Program-made: the position numbers and the translations under genes
Shown: positions 1-10,537 of the stretch, in pieces
Position numbering within the stretch: the first letter of the stretch is position 1
How the letters are laid out: each line of letters starts with the position of its first letter
Notes under the pieces: generated by a model
What the model was told of the DNA's origin: nothing
Databases searched by the model: none
Seen by the model: only the letters and a program-made list of their open reading frames with translations
NCBI RefSeq assembly: GCF_009223885.1
Contig: NZ_CP045144.1
Coordinates: 1,178,001-1,242,000, forward strand
DNA from: Ancylobacter sp. TS-1
Lineage (GTDB): Bacteria > Pseudomonadota > Alphaproteobacteria > Rhizobiales > Xanthobacteraceae
Direction: 5' to 3'
DNA length: 64,000 bases

Positions 1-462
1 GTCGACACCTGCGTCGCGGTGCGCGCCGGTGATCCGCCGCCGCCGCTCGGCACGGTCGAGGATGTACGCGCGGCATTCGCCGGAGCCGATGCCATCCATC
101 TGCCCGATCCGGCAGTGGCGACGTCGGGCGCGCATGTCATGGACATGCTCCGCGCGCTTGGACTGGCGGAACAGATCGCGGATCGCCTGCGCATCGCTGC
201 AAACGGCATCGTCGCCATGACGGAAATGGGCGCATCGACCGCCGCGAGGCCGATCGGCTGCACCCAGGCCTCGGAAATCGCCCTGGTTGGGAGCGTCGGC
301 ATCGCCGCTCCGCTGCCGCCTCCCTATGCGCTGACGACGCTCTACGCCGCCGCACTGACCCCGAACGCCGCGAACTCCGCCCCGGCGGCGCACTTCATGG
401 CGCTGCTGGCGGGAGCCGAAACCGCGCCGCTGCGCGCACGGATGGGCTTCCAGGCGGCATAA
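1..462 (+). CDS. ModA-like periplasmic substrate-binding protein, C-terminal part
   Basis: The reading frame is already open at base 1, so the 5' end lies outside the window and about 153 C-terminal residues are visible. The segment reading IHLPDPAVATSGAHVMDML, followed by a helix-rich C-terminus, resembles the second lobe of ModA/WtpA-type extracellular solute-binding proteins (molybdate or tungstate family). In that family the protein captures an oxyanion in the periplasm for an ABC importer. No permease or ATPase partner is visible because the upstream side is cut off, and nothing downstream belongs to such an importer. The fold assignment is moderate; the ligand is unknown, since many rhizobial ModA-like proteins are not demonstrated molybdate binders. 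Confidence 0.6.
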   Translation, partial: VDTCVAVRAGDPPPPLGTVEDVRAAFAGADAIHLPDPAVATSGAHVMDMLRALGLAEQIADRLRIAANGIVAMTEMGASTAARPIGCTQASEIALVGSVGIAAPLPPPYALTTLYAAALTPNAANSAPAAHFMALLAGAETAPLRARMGFQAA

Positions 463-556
463 GCCGGCCTTGGCGATCTCGACGGAATTTTTGAAGAATA
501 TCGGCCGAGGCCCGTACGGGTTCGGCGGCGCCGCTCGGCGGCGGATCGAAACCGGC

Positions 557-1048
557 TCAGCGCGCGGCGGGCCGACGGCGCAGGCGGATCAGGACGTCGA
601 CGCGGCTGATGACCGTTCCCTCGAGCGGCATGGGCAGGCCGGCGAAGCCGACCGTCTCACCGCCTATATCCACAAGCCGGTTCTCGTCCTCGAGCAGGAA
701 GTGATGGTGATCGGACACGTTGGTATCGAAATAGGTCCGCCCCCCTTCCACCGCGATCTCGCGCAGCAGGCCCACCTCGGTGAACTGGTGCAGCGCGTTG
801 TAGACCGTGGCGAGCGAGACCGGAACGCGGGCCGCGATCGCCTCCTCATGGAGTATCTCGGCGGTGATGTGGCGGTGCCCCCGGGCGAACAGCATGCGAC
901 CGAGCGCGATGCGCTGGCGCGTCGGCCTCAACCCCACCTCGCGCAGGAGCCCTTCGACGTTGCACCCCACGCAACCGCCGGTGCGCAGCGCACAGGCGAG
1001 CTTCACCGGTGCAGCGGCATGGCCGCTGCAGGCGTTTGTCTTGATCAT
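557..1048 (-). CDS. irr: Fur-family iron response regulator Irr
   Basis: 163 residues. The order of motifs (LRPTRQRIALG, TAEILHEEA, VSLATVYNALHQFTEVGLLRE, YFDTNVSDHHHF) is that of the Irr branch of the Fur superfamily. Irr proteins of Rhizobiales are haem-sensitive transcription factors that repress haem-synthesis and iron-use genes under iron limitation. The HHH cluster used for haem/metal sensing is present. The N-terminus is longer than in typical Irr and carries a Cys-rich GGCVGCN segment where other Irr proteins have a haem-regulatory motif (GCPWH type); that canonical Cys-Pro is absent. The gene stands alone, between a ModA-like gene and gmd. A palindrome 107 bp upstream (1156-1171) has the same 12-bp core as one upstream of the zinc-binding-protein operon. 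An Irr paralog with altered haem sensing is possible. Confidence 0.88.
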   Translation of the reverse strand: MIKTNACSGHAAAPVKLACALRTGGCVGCNVEGLLREVGLRPTRQRIALGRMLFARGHRHITAEILHEEAIAARVPVSLATVYNALHQFTEVGLLREIAVEGGRTYFDTNVSDHHHFLLEDENRLVDIGGETVGFAGLPMPLEGTVISRVDVLIRLRRRPAAR

Positions 1049-1127
1049 GATTCAAACCTTCGATGTGCTGTGGAACGACCGGCGAAAACGGCCGGCCGTA
1101 ACGGCAAGCTGGCTTAGCCCCACGAAG

Positions 1128-1156
1128 TTGACAAGACTGTTTCTTTTGGGTAAACT
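1128..1156 (+). promoter_or_regulatory. Orphan sigma-70-like promoter pointing away from irr
   Basis: TTGACA at 1128-1133 and TAAACT at 1151-1156 are separated by exactly 17 bases, an unusually good housekeeping match on the plus strand. No plus-strand gene follows before the convergent gmd (ends 1315), so it would drive a short non-coding transcript or RNA antisense to gmd, or be fortuitous. A perfect 6-bp inverted repeat begins at its -10 element. Confidence 0.35.
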
Positions 1157-1171
1157 ACGAGGTATCTCGTA
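1156..1171. promoter_or_regulatory. Palindrome TACGAG-GTAT-CTCGTA upstream of irr
   Basis: Two perfect 6-bp arms flank a 4-bp centre, 107 bp upstream of the irr start codon. The core CGAGGTATCTCG recurs (on the other strand) inside an inverted repeat at 36279-36294, 92 bp upstream of the zinc-binding-protein gene. It is a plausible operator for a metal-responsive regulator; the binding protein is unknown. It does not resemble the published AT-rich ICE motif of Irr as I know it. Confidence 0.4.
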
Positions 1172-1314
1172 ATATTGCCTGCAACCAGCTTGCAGAGGCT
1201 TTCTGTTGTCGTCTGCACGGTCGTGTCGATGGCGAGAACAGCTCCCCCACGGCCGCAGTCCCGGCGCCGCCTCCTCACGAGATCGCCCGCATAAGTCTCG
1301 GGCTTTCCGGGGCC

Positions 1315-3166
<1,852 letters not shown>

Positions 3167-3170
<4 letters not shown>

Positions 3171-4327
3171 GACAGCACCTCGCGGGCGCTCACGCGCGAG
3201 GCCCGGGCAATGCCCACCCAGGCCGCCACGGCGCAGATGAGGGCGAGCGCCAGCCCGAGCAGCACCATGTCGGAGCCCTGCATCACGACGCGCCGGGGAA
3301 ACAGCGGGAAGACCAGACGGGAAAGGCCGAGCGCCAGCCCGAATCCGGCGAGGCCGATCAGCCCGGCCTGCTGGCCGATCATGCCGGCCACCACGCTCTC
3401 GCGCGCGCCGATGAGCTTCAGCAGGGCGATCTCGTGCAGCTTCTCGACGGTCATCGTGTAGATGATGAGCGAGACCACGATGGCGGTGATCAGCAGGATC
3501 ATGCCGGTAAAGGCGAGGATCTGGAGCCGCAGCTTCCACAGCCGCGCGTTCAGCATCAGGTCGCGCTGCTCGGCGAGGGTCAGCACGCGCACGTCGCCCC
3601 AGCGCGCCATCGCCGCTGCGACCTCGGCGGGCTCCGCCGACGGCTCCAGCCGGACCAGCACGGCCGCGATCTTGCTGTCCTGCGCCACCGAACTCGCATC
3701 GGCGGAGACGGCGACGGCGCCGCGCGCCGCGCGCGCGAGGTGTACCTCCTCCGAGGTGCGACGCTGCGCGATGGCGGTCGCGTCGTTGATGCCGACGAAA
3801 AGCAGCCCGTCTCCCGCCGAATCCACCATCTGCCGCGTGAGGCCCACGATCTCATAGACATCGTGGGCGAGCTGTACCCGATCTCCGACCGCAAGGCCCG
3901 TGCTCGCATCCGCGACCGCCTCGAAGCGCCCCCCGCCCAGCCAGCGCCCGGCGGCGATCTCGACCCAGCGCCCGTCGTCCCGCGGCATGTCGATGCCGGT
4001 GATCGTGGCGCGGCGGGTGGCCCCTGCGAAGGAGAATTGCTGGCTGAACTGGGTGAAGCGGCGGACATCGGCAACGCCCGGCACCCCTTCCACGCGGCGA
4101 TCCATGTCCGCCGCCACCGCCGAGCCCTCGGCGAAGGGGCCGGCGCGCGCGCCCTGAACCACCCACAGGTCGGCGTCGATGCGCTCGATGATCAGCAGGG
4201 CATCCTCCACCACCCCTCGATAGAGGCCCGTCATGCCGATGACCGCAGTCATCAGCAGCGCGACCCCGCAGGCGGTCAGGATGAAACGCGTCGGACTGTG
4301 CCGCGCGTCCTTGAGGGCAAGGTTCAC
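3167..4327 (-). CDS. FtsX/MacB-type ABC transporter permease (DevC-like)
   Basis: 386 residues. One N-terminal membrane segment (about 15-37) is followed by a large periplasmic domain of about 225 residues and then three C-terminal membrane segments (about 265-290, 320-340, 355-377). This is the layout of MacB/DevC/LolC permeases. The VEKLHEIALLKLIGA segment between the last helices is the typical coupling motif of the FtsX domain. It overlaps the adaptor gene by ATGA (4324-4327) and the ATPase gene by GTGA. The whole set is read towards lower coordinates starting with the adaptor. These proteins work by mechanotransmission, moving substrates from the periplasm or outer leaflet; the actual substrate cannot be read from the sequence. 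Confidence 0.88.
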
Positions 4328-5550
4328 GGGCGCGCCTCGGTCGGGCGCGCTTCGGTCGGCCTGACCCGGGCGCGCGGATAGAGTCCGGCCGGTTCGAGGA
4401 TCACCGCGCCGGCGCCGGGCCCGCTCACGACCTCGACGCGATCCGCGCCACGGGCACCGAGGGTGACGGCACGCCAGCGCGCGCGGTCTCCTTCCAGCAC
4501 CCAGACGCCGGGCTTCCCGTCTCGACGGGCAAGAAAGGCGTGCGGCACCGTGAGCGCATCCTCGCGCCGCTCCACGGCGATGCGCGCGATGCCGCGCTGG
4601 CCCAGCGCCCAGTTTTCCGGCAGCCGGTCGAGCGCGATATCGACCTCGAACTCGCGCGTCTCTTCGTCGACCTGACGCCCGAGCCGCAGGACGCGGCCGG
4701 TGACGGGGGCCGCCGAATGGCCGAAGGTCATGCGGGCGGCCTGCCCGGGCCGGACAAGGTCGATCACGCTCTCGTCGAGCCGCGCGGTCAGGACGATCCC
4801 GGCGGGATCGACGATGCGGAGCAATTCCTCCCCGGGCGTGAGCATGTCGCCGAGATTGTGCGCCCGCGACACGACCACGCCGCCGATGGGAGCGGTCAGC
4901 ACGGCATCGGCAAGCTGCGTGCGTGCCACCGTTACGCGGGCGCGGGCGGCGGCGCTCTCCGCCTCGGCCCTCTCGACCGAGCGGTCGGCGTGCGTCAGCT
5001 CGGCCTCGGCCTGACGGAGCGCCGCGCGCGTGTCGTCGAGGCCGGCCTGGCTGGTGACGCCGCGTCCGAACAGCGATTGCTGCCGGTCATGGGCGGCCTG
5101 CGCCTTGTCGAGAGACGCCGCCGCGCGCCCGCGATCGGCCTCGGCGGCCCGGATCGCCCGCTCGCTCGCCTCGGCACTGGCCTCGGCCGCCGCGACCTCG
5201 CCGGCAAGGTCACCAAAGGCCAGACGCGCCAGCACATCGCCCTTCGCCACGACATCGTTGCGGTCGACCGGCAGCTGCTCGATGCGGGCCTGTATCCGGC
5301 TGCTCACCGTCGCCTCGGAAAGGGCAGTCAGCGTCCCCGGCCCCTTCAGCTCGACCACCAGCGGGCCCGGGCGCAGGGGCTCCGCCGGCACCGCGTGGGG
5401 AAAGCCATAGCGCCAGCCCAGCAGACCGAGCGCCAGCACCGCCAGCGCGACGAGGGCATGGCGAAGGCGCCCCCTGCCCCGCTCGCGCGGTGGCGGCGGC
5501 GCCAGCGGGGCAAGCGTGCCAGGCATACCGATGGGCGACTGGACGTTCAT
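4324..5550 (-). CDS. HlyD/MacA-family periplasmic adaptor of ABC efflux system
   Basis: 408 residues. After a cytoplasmic tail there is one membrane segment (about 30-47), then a split lipoyl/biotinyl domain around VSSRIQARIEQLPV, a long Ala/Glu-rich alpha-hairpin (about 115-215), the second lipoyl half (LTAPIGGVVVSR) and a beta-barrel domain. This is the membrane-fusion architecture that bridges an inner-membrane MacB-type permease to an outer-membrane channel. It is the first gene of the ATGA/GTGA-coupled adaptor-permease-ATPase set. The C-terminus ends in a short Arg-Pro-Thr-Glu duplication that looks like slippage. No TolC-like gene is visible nearby. Confidence 0.87.
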   Translation of the reverse strand: MNVQSPIGMPGTLAPLAPPPPRERGRGRLRHALVALAVLALGLLGWRYGFPHAVPAEPLRPGPLVVELKGPGTLTALSEATVSSRIQARIEQLPVDRNDVVAKGDVLARLAFGDLAGEVAAAEASAEASERAIRAAEADRGRAAASLDKAQAAHDRQQSLFGRGVTSQAGLDDTRAALRQAEAELTHADRSVERAEAESAAARARVTVARTQLADAVLTAPIGGVVVSRAHNLGDMLTPGEELLRIVDPAGIVLTARLDESVIDLVRPGQAARMTFGHSAAPVTGRVLRLGRQVDEETREFEVDIALDRLPENWALGQRGIARIAVERREDALTVPHAFLARRDGKPGVWVLEGDRARWRAVTLGARGADRVEVVSGPGAGAVILEPAGLYPRARVRPTEARPTEARP

Positions 5551-5571
5551 CGCGCGTCGCCGGCGTGCGGC

Positions 5572-5829
5572 TCACTGCGCCTGCGCGGCCTTCGCCGAGG
5601 CCAGGGCGTCCTTGCACCCCTGGGAAATCTTGTCCGGGTTGGCGCGGATGCACTGGAGCAGCCGGCCGCCACCCGGCTGGATGCCGGCGCAGACCGAGCG
5701 GATGTCGGCCTCGCACGCCGTGCGCAACGCCTGCTGCTGGGAACGGGTCAGGTTCTGCGCGAAGGCGGCACCGGCCATGGTGGCGAAGACGACGACGATG
5801 AGGCCACGGATAAGAAGATCACGACGCAT
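5572..5829 (-). CDS. Small exported Cys-rich (GLG1-repeat-like) protein
   Basis: 85 residues starting at the ATG before RRDLLIRG; an open frame continues further upstream but lacks protein-like character. A signal peptide ends at about residue 24 (AAFA/Q). The mature part has four cysteines spaced as in the cysteine-rich GLG1-type repeat (C-x6-C, then C-x11-C), common in small alphaproteobacterial exported proteins of unknown role. The stop lies 21 bp before the adaptor start, so it is probably the first gene of the efflux operon and shares the divergent promoter region with the response regulator at 6087. A disulphide-bonded periplasmic protein is the reasonable inference. Confidence 0.7.
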   Translation of the reverse strand: MRRDLLIRGLIVVVFATMAGAAFAQNLTRSQQQALRTACEADIRSVCAGIQPGGGRLLQCIRANPDKISQGCKDALASAKAAQAQ

Positions 5830-6086
5830 GGTAGCGGCTCCGGTTGGAAGGCAGGATGTGCCATGGAGCCCGCCCTTTTGGGGGGCGGTCGGCCAAGCGG
5901 GCTCCATGGCACGGGATCAGACGGGTTGGGCACTGATCCCCGTGAAGCCGGGATCGGGTGAAGCTCCGGCGCCACGGACAGGACGATGGCGGGCGCCCAT
6001 TGCAGCGATGTCTCGGCAGCAGGGAGTTTTGTTACAGTTTGTGTCGGCCGCCGCCCGGCCCCTTGCCGGCGCGACACGGGGCTGCG

Positions 6087-6815
6087 ATGGCGATGGGCAT
6101 GAGCGTGGAACGACTTCTTCTGGTCGAGGACGACCGCGACATTCGCAGCCTGCTCGTCGATTTTCTCGGCGCCGAGGGCTATGCCGTCGAGGCGGTCGAA
6201 AGCGGCGCGGCGATGGACCGTGCCCTGCTGCGCGGCATGCCGGATCTCGTCATCCTCGATGTCATGCTACCGGGCGAGGACGGCCTGTCGATCTGCCGCC
6301 GCCTGCGCGCCCGCTCGCGCGTCCCCATCCTCATGCTGACCGCCAAGCATGACGAGATCGACCGCATCGTCGGGCTGGAGATCGGCGCCGACGACTATCT
6401 CGGCAAGCCGTTCAATCCGCGCGAACTGCTGGCGCGCATCCGCGCCCTGCTGCGCCGCTCCTCGGGCGCCCTGTCGGCCGGCGTGCCCGAGCGCCGGCGC
6501 CGCGGCTTCTGCGGCCTCGTCGTCGATCTCGACGCGCGGATCGCCGAGGATGCCGGCGGCCACCGCATCGGCCTCACCACCGCCGAGTTCGACCTGCTGA
6601 CCTGTTTCCTCGAACGGCCCGGCCGGGTCCTGTCGCGCGACCAGCTGCTCGACTGGACGCGCCGGCGGGCCGCCGATCCCTTCGACCGCACCATCGACGT
6701 CACCGTCTCGCGCCTGCGCGCCAAGCTGGCGCAGTGCCTGCCGGAGAGCGAGCAGCCGATCACCACCGTGCGCAATGTCGGCTACCTGTTCTCCGCCGAC
6801 GTGCGCGACGCCTGA
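6087..6815 (+). CDS. OmpR-family response regulator
   Basis: 242 residues from the ATG preceded by a GGGG stretch; ATGs at 6093 and 6099 are equally possible. The receiver domain (about 8-120) has acidic pair D15/D16, phospho-acceptor D58 in ILDVMLPGEDG and K107 in GKPF. The C-terminal winged-helix DNA-binding domain (about 140-240) includes LTTAEFDLL and the recognition helix FDRTIDVTVSRLR, as in OmpR/CpxR. The histidine kinase follows after 9 bp and a Spy/CpxP-like gene after that. The efflux operon is divergent across a 257-bp gap. By analogy with Cpx-type systems it may control both sides of this gap; the sequence alone does not prove that. Confidence 0.92.
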   Translation: MAMGMSVERLLLVEDDRDIRSLLVDFLGAEGYAVEAVESGAAMDRALLRGMPDLVILDVMLPGEDGLSICRRLRARSRVPILMLTAKHDEIDRIVGLEIGADDYLGKPFNPRELLARIRALLRRSSGALSAGVPERRRRGFCGLVVDLDARIAEDAGGHRIGLTTAEFDLLTCFLERPGRVLSRDQLLDWTRRRAADPFDRTIDVTVSRLRAKLAQCLPESEQPITTVRNVGYLFSADVRDA

Positions 6816-6824
6816 GGGAACGCC

Positions 6825-8141
6825 ATGCGGCTCGGCCTGCTCGCGCGCATCATCCTCATCGTCGCGGTGGCGCTGTTCGCCATCCAGCTCGCGGTGCTGC
6901 TGCTGAACTTCGGCGTTTCCGACGGCCGGGCGCCGGCCGGGGGGGCCTCGCCGGCCTTCTCCCGGCAGGTGGCCTCGCTGGTGAAGCTGGTGGACGAGGC
7001 CCCGCCCGCCCTGCGGCCCGCCATATTGGAAGCCTTCAGCGAGACCGGCCGCACGGCGTCGATCGTCCCCGCCCTGCCCGATGGCCTGACGAGGCAGGCA
7101 ACGCTGATCCGCGTCGAGCGGGCCATCCGCGCCGCCCTCGCCAGCCGGGATCTGGCGGACCGGGGCGTCTGGGTACGGCTCGACGAGAGGGACGGCGACC
7201 GCCGGCGCGACACGCTCAGCGTCTTTGTCCGCCTCGCCACCGGCGACTATCTCTGGCTCGATGTCGAGGACCGGGTGACTGTACGCGTGCTGGGCATCCC
7301 CATAGGCTTCTTCGCCGGGCTGTTCGGCGTGCTGGTCGCCATTGCCGCGCTGCTGGCGGTGGCGCGCGAGACCCGCCCGCTTTCGCACCTCGCCCGCGAG
7401 GTCGACCGGATCGGCGAGAATGGGGATCCCGTGCCGATTCCCGAGCGGGGCGCGCCGGAACTGCGCACGCTGATCCGCGCGGTGAACGCGATGCAGCTTC
7501 GCATCGCCGCCCTGCTGCGCAACCGGACGCTCACCCTCGGCGCCATCTCGCACGACCTGCGCACCTATCTGACGCGGCTGCGGCTGCGGGTGGAGATGAT
7601 GCCGGAAAGCCGCCACAGGGCCGGCGCCGTCGCCGATGTCGAGGCGATGCAGGCTCTGGTCGAGGACACGCTGGATTTCGCGCAGGACGCCTTCTTTTCC
7701 GGCGAGGCCAGTTCGACCGATCTCGCCGCGCTGGTGCGCGACTATTGCGAGGGGCACGCCCAGGCCGCCCGGATCGTGGTCGACCTTCCCGCCGGCCCGA
7801 TCCCGGTGCGGGTCGACGCCAAGTCTCTGCGGCGGATCTGCGTCAATCTGGTCGAGAACGCGCTCGCCTATGCGGACCGGGCCTTCCTGCGGGTGGAGCG
7901 TACGGCACAGGGGGTCGATCTCGTGATCGACGATGACGGCCCCGGCATTCCCCCGGAGGAACGCGAGCGCGTGTTCGAGCCGTTCTACCGGCTGGAGGGC
8001 TCGCGCAACCGGGAAAGCGGCGGCACCGGGCTTGGGCTGACCATCGTCCGGCGCATCGTCCAGCGCCATGGCGGCGCGGTCGCCCTCGACCGGAGCCCGC
8101 TCGGCGGCCTGCGCGTGCGCGTGAGCCTGCCGGCGGGCTGA
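6825..8141 (+). CDS. Two-component sensor histidine kinase
   Basis: 438 residues. Two membrane segments (about 8-28 and 157-178) enclose a periplasmic sensor of about 125 residues. A HAMP segment (about 180-232) leads to the H-box ISHDLRTYL with H243 as phospho-acceptor, then the HATPase domain with N-box NLVENALAYA, G1 box DDDGPGIP and G2 box GGTGLGL. The layout is EnvZ/CpxA type. It is co-transcribed with the response regulator 9 bp upstream. The periplasmic part has no recognisable ligand motif; the neighbouring Spy-like gene suggests that the signal is envelope stress or metal. Confidence 0.92.
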   Translation: MRLGLLARIILIVAVALFAIQLAVLLLNFGVSDGRAPAGGASPAFSRQVASLVKLVDEAPPALRPAILEAFSETGRTASIVPALPDGLTRQATLIRVERAIRAALASRDLADRGVWVRLDERDGDRRRDTLSVFVRLATGDYLWLDVEDRVTVRVLGIPIGFFAGLFGVLVAIAALLAVARETRPLSHLAREVDRIGENGDPVPIPERGAPELRTLIRAVNAMQLRIAALLRNRTLTLGAISHDLRTYLTRLRLRVEMMPESRHRAGAVADVEAMQALVEDTLDFAQDAFFSGEASSTDLAALVRDYCEGHAQAARIVVDLPAGPIPVRVDAKSLRRICVNLVENALAYADRAFLRVERTAQGVDLVIDDDGPGIPPEERERVFEPFYRLEGSRNRESGGTGLGLTIVRRIVQRHGGAVALDRSPLGGLRVRVSLPAG

Positions 8142-8226
8142 AACAAATCGACATGCCGGCGTGCAACCGCCGAGACGTGGGCCGCCTAGCCTCGCGCCAT
8201 CCTCAACGGCAAAAGGATGGAAAACC

Positions 8227-8799
8227 ATGAGCCGAATGACCCTCAAGCATCTGGCCGGCGGCCTCGCCGCCATCGCCATTGTCTCCACTGCCGCCCTGCC
8301 TGCCGCCGGGCGCACCTGGGGCCCGGCGGAAGGGCTCACCGAGCCGGCCGAGTCCGCCGGTCCGTTCATGTGCGAACCGGCAATGTCGGACGACGAGGCA
8401 TGGCCGGCCCTCGACCCTGTCATGGTGCGGCTGTTCGTCGGCGTGCTGCTCTCGGCGCAGGAGACCGCGCTCGGCATTCGCCCGGACCAGCAGGAGGCGT
8501 GGCGCGCCTATACGGCGGCGCTGATCGCCTTCCTGCCGACAGGAGAAGGTATCGAACGCTGGGCCGACCCGGAGAAGCGGGCGAAGGCCGGCGCGTTCGA
8601 TCTGGCGGACGACATGGCCGGCATCGCCCTTGCCCGTGCCTCAAAGGCGCAGGCGCTCAGGGACGCCACCGCGCGCCTGAAGGCCGTGCTCACGCCCGAA
8701 CAGACCGAGACCGCCCGGCGGATGCAGCAGCGTCTCGTCGAGCGGGTGCTGCATCTGGTCGAATGGCGCCGCGGCATGGACTTCGGCGCACCGCTCTGA
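8227..8799 (+). CDS. Spy/CpxP-like LTXXQ-motif periplasmic protein
   Basis: 190 residues, with an AAAGGA ribosome-binding site before the ATG. A signal peptide runs to about residue 28 (LPAAG/R). The mature protein is mostly helical and ends with LTPEQTETARR, matching the LTxxQ motif of the Spy/CpxP/CnrX-type family. In that family the proteins are periplasmic chaperones or accessory sensors that restrain the cognate kinase. The position 85 bp after the histidine kinase gene fits such a feedback role. A strong terminator follows at 8813-8845. Confidence 0.75.
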   Translation: MSRMTLKHLAGGLAAIAIVSTAALPAAGRTWGPAEGLTEPAESAGPFMCEPAMSDDEAWPALDPVMVRLFVGVLLSAQETALGIRPDQQEAWRAYTAALIAFLPTGEGIERWADPEKRAKAGAFDLADDMAGIALARASKAQALRDATARLKAVLTPEQTETARRMQQRLVERVLHLVEWRRGMDFGAPL

Positions 8800-8812
8800 A
8801 GGGGTCGAACGA

Positions 8813-8845
8813 CAGGGCCGGGAGCATGCTCCCGGCCCTGTTTTT
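8813..8845 (+). terminator. Rho-independent terminator after the kinase/Spy-like operon
   Basis: A perfect 28-bp palindrome (8813-8840, arms beginning CAGGGCCGGGAGC) is followed directly by five T residues. It closes the response regulator, kinase and Spy-like operon. Confidence 0.9.
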
Positions 8846-8872
8846 ATCGAATCCGGCGTTCCGGGCCGTTCC

Positions 8873-9526
8873 CTACCAGCGCTGCGCGCTCCGGGTGGCG
8901 GTGCACCCCTGCCCGGCCGTGCAGTTGCGCGTCCGCGTGGCGGTGCCCCCGCGCGGCCCGGCCGTGTAGCGCGTGGCCGTGCAACTCCCGTCGGCGCAGC
9001 TGCGGGTCTGCGTGGTCGCGCCGCCATAATAGCCGGTGGCGCTGCGTGTCGCCGTGCAGGCCCCGTTGGCGCAGTTCACCTGCCCGCTGCGCGAGGTCAC
9101 GACCGGCAGGGGCGGCGCGTAGGGGCGATAGACCGGCGGCGGATAGGCCGCCCAGCGCCCGTACCAGGGATAGGCCCTGTAGTAGCTGTCCCAGTAGGTC
9201 CGGTTGAACGACACCACCGTGATGCCGATGACCGGGGCGACCGGGGCGGTCAGCACCACGGGCGCCCCGCGATAGATGACCTGTATGTAGCTCGCGGCCA
9301 CCCAGCCGCGATACGGGCCGAAGCCGATGTCGCACCAGCTGTAGCCGCTGACGCAGCCATGCGTGGTGAAGGTGGCGCCGGCGGGCACGACGGTGACGGC
9401 CGGATAGGCGGTCGACGGGCCGGCGCGCAGATTGACGTTCGCGGTCGCGACCGCCGTCGTCGCGGCCGCGCCCGCCGAGGTGCCGGCGACGACCAGCACG
9501 GCGGCAAGGATGAGCTTGCGGAGCAT
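8873..9526 (-). CDS. Exported bacterial SH3-domain protein with Cys repeats
   Basis: 217 residues from the ATG before LRKLILAAV, with GAGGAC nearby as ribosome-binding site. A signal peptide (about 1-22) is followed by an SH3b domain (about 28-85; NVNLRAGPSTAYPAV, WVAASY). These domains commonly bind peptidoglycan or cell-surface peptides. The middle is Tyr/Pro rich. The C-terminal 70 residues hold three imperfect repeats of the form C-A-x-G-x-C-T-A-T-R, giving paired cysteines. A surface or periplasmic location is inferred. It converges with the Spy-like gene and is not part of an obvious operon. Confidence 0.75.
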   Translation of the reverse strand: MLRKLILAAVLVVAGTSAGAAATTAVATANVNLRAGPSTAYPAVTVVPAGATFTTHGCVSGYSWCDIGFGPYRGWVAASYIQVIYRGAPVVLTAPVAPVIGITVVSFNRTYWDSYYRAYPWYGRWAAYPPPVYRPYAPPLPVVTSRSGQVNCANGACTATRSATGYYGGATTQTRSCADGSCTATRYTAGPRGGTATRTRNCTAGQGCTATRSAQRW

Positions 9527-9735
9527 TCCGAGGTCCTCATGTGGTGTCCACCTCGCTGACACATCAGGAGGCGGGGTTTTCCGGGGACTTCATGGCTAGC
9601 GGCCCGCTGTCGCGTGCCTGTCTCGCCCGCGTTTCAAATTGTGACAGCGGCGCGCGGCCGAAGGCGCGCGGCGGCGTTGACGGCAGGCCGGCGGGATCGG
9701 AAATTTCAGGCCAGCCCACAGCCGAGGAGATGCCG

Positions 9736-10128
9736 ATGGCCCAGTTCCACATGATCGCGGGCGCGCCGACGCCGGTCGCCCCGTTCAGCCATGCGGTGGA
9801 GGCGGATGGCTGGGTCTTCGTGACCGGCCAGATGCCGACCTGGCCCGACGACGATTCCCGCCCTCTCCCGGAGGGCGCGGAGGCGCAGACCCGCCGCGTG
9901 ATGGACAATCTCGTGCTGGTTCTGGCCGGGATCGGCCTCGACCTGTCGCATGTGGTGCAGGCGCGGGTGTTCTTGACCGAGTTCAAGCGCGACTACGCCG
10001 CCATGAACGCCGCCTACGCGTCCTATTTCCCGGCCGACCGCCGGCCGGCACGCACCTGCGTCGGCGTCACGGGACTCGCCCGCGACGCGCTGGTGGAAAT
10101 CGACTTCATCGCCCACCGCCCGGGGTGA
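9736..10128 (+). CDS. RidA family (YjgF/UK114) protein
   Basis: 130 residues from the ATG six bases after GAGGAG (an ATG at 9730 abuts the Shine-Dalgarno sequence and is unlikely). The fold is recognisable from FSHAVEADGWVFVTGQMP near the N-terminus, VMDNLVLVLAGIGLDLSHVV, FKRDYAAMNAAYASYFP and the C-terminal PART-like segment with the conserved Arg (RPARTCVGV). Family members hydrolyse reactive 2-aminoacrylate-type enamines or act on related small molecules in the cytoplasm. DALVEIDFIAHRPG closes the family signature. It is a single gene, convergent with 10172-10504. The exact subfamily (true RidA or Rid4-7) is not resolved. Confidence 0.88.
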   Translation: MAQFHMIAGAPTPVAPFSHAVEADGWVFVTGQMPTWPDDDSRPLPEGAEAQTRRVMDNLVLVLAGIGLDLSHVVQARVFLTEFKRDYAAMNAAYASYFPADRRPARTCVGVTGLARDALVEIDFIAHRPG

Positions 10129-10171
10129 GACGGCACGCGGCGCGGTGCCGGCGTGCCAAGCTGCGCCGGGC

Positions 10172-10504
10172 TCAGATCTTGACGTCCGGGCTGGTCGCCG
10201 TGCCGGTCGGGGGCGTCTCGGGGGCGGAAGTCGCCGGCGCATCGGTCGCCGCGCCCGCGTCGGGCTTCTGCTTGCGGATGACGATGTCGCCGTTCTCCTG
10301 CACCTCGGGCATGGCGTAGGGGATGTAGCTCTTCACGAAGTCGATCGCCTCGGACGCCGCCTCGGAGAGCGACTTCTCGATGCGGTCGAAGGTGCTGGGC
10401 GGCTCCGTCGACTGACCGGACGGCTGGGCGAGAGCGCCGGGCGCGGCTGCCATCAGCATCGATCCGGCAAGGACGGCCGCCGTCAGGCGATGGGCGATGT
10501 TCAT
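10172..10504 (-). CDS. Small exported protein of unknown function
   Basis: 110 residues. The start chosen is the ATG 7 bases after GAGGAG; two upstream in-frame ATGs (10510, 10519) lie too close to or within that site. A signal peptide with cleavage near AALA/QP is evident. The mature part has a helical segment (about 40-62: TFDRIEKSLSEAASEAIDFVKSYIP), a short central beta-like part and an Ala/Pro/Thr-rich tail. I recognise no domain. It lies 33 bp downstream of the membrane protein gene 10538-11149 on the same strand and is probably co-transcribed with it. Confidence 0.6.
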   Translation of the reverse strand: MNIAHRLTAAVLAGSMLMAAAPGALAQPSGQSTEPPSTFDRIEKSLSEAASEAIDFVKSYIPYAMPEVQENGDIVIRKQKPDAGAATDAPATSAPETPPTGTATSPDVKI

Positions 10505-10537
10505 GGCCATTCTCCTCATAGGGCGGTCTTGACCGCC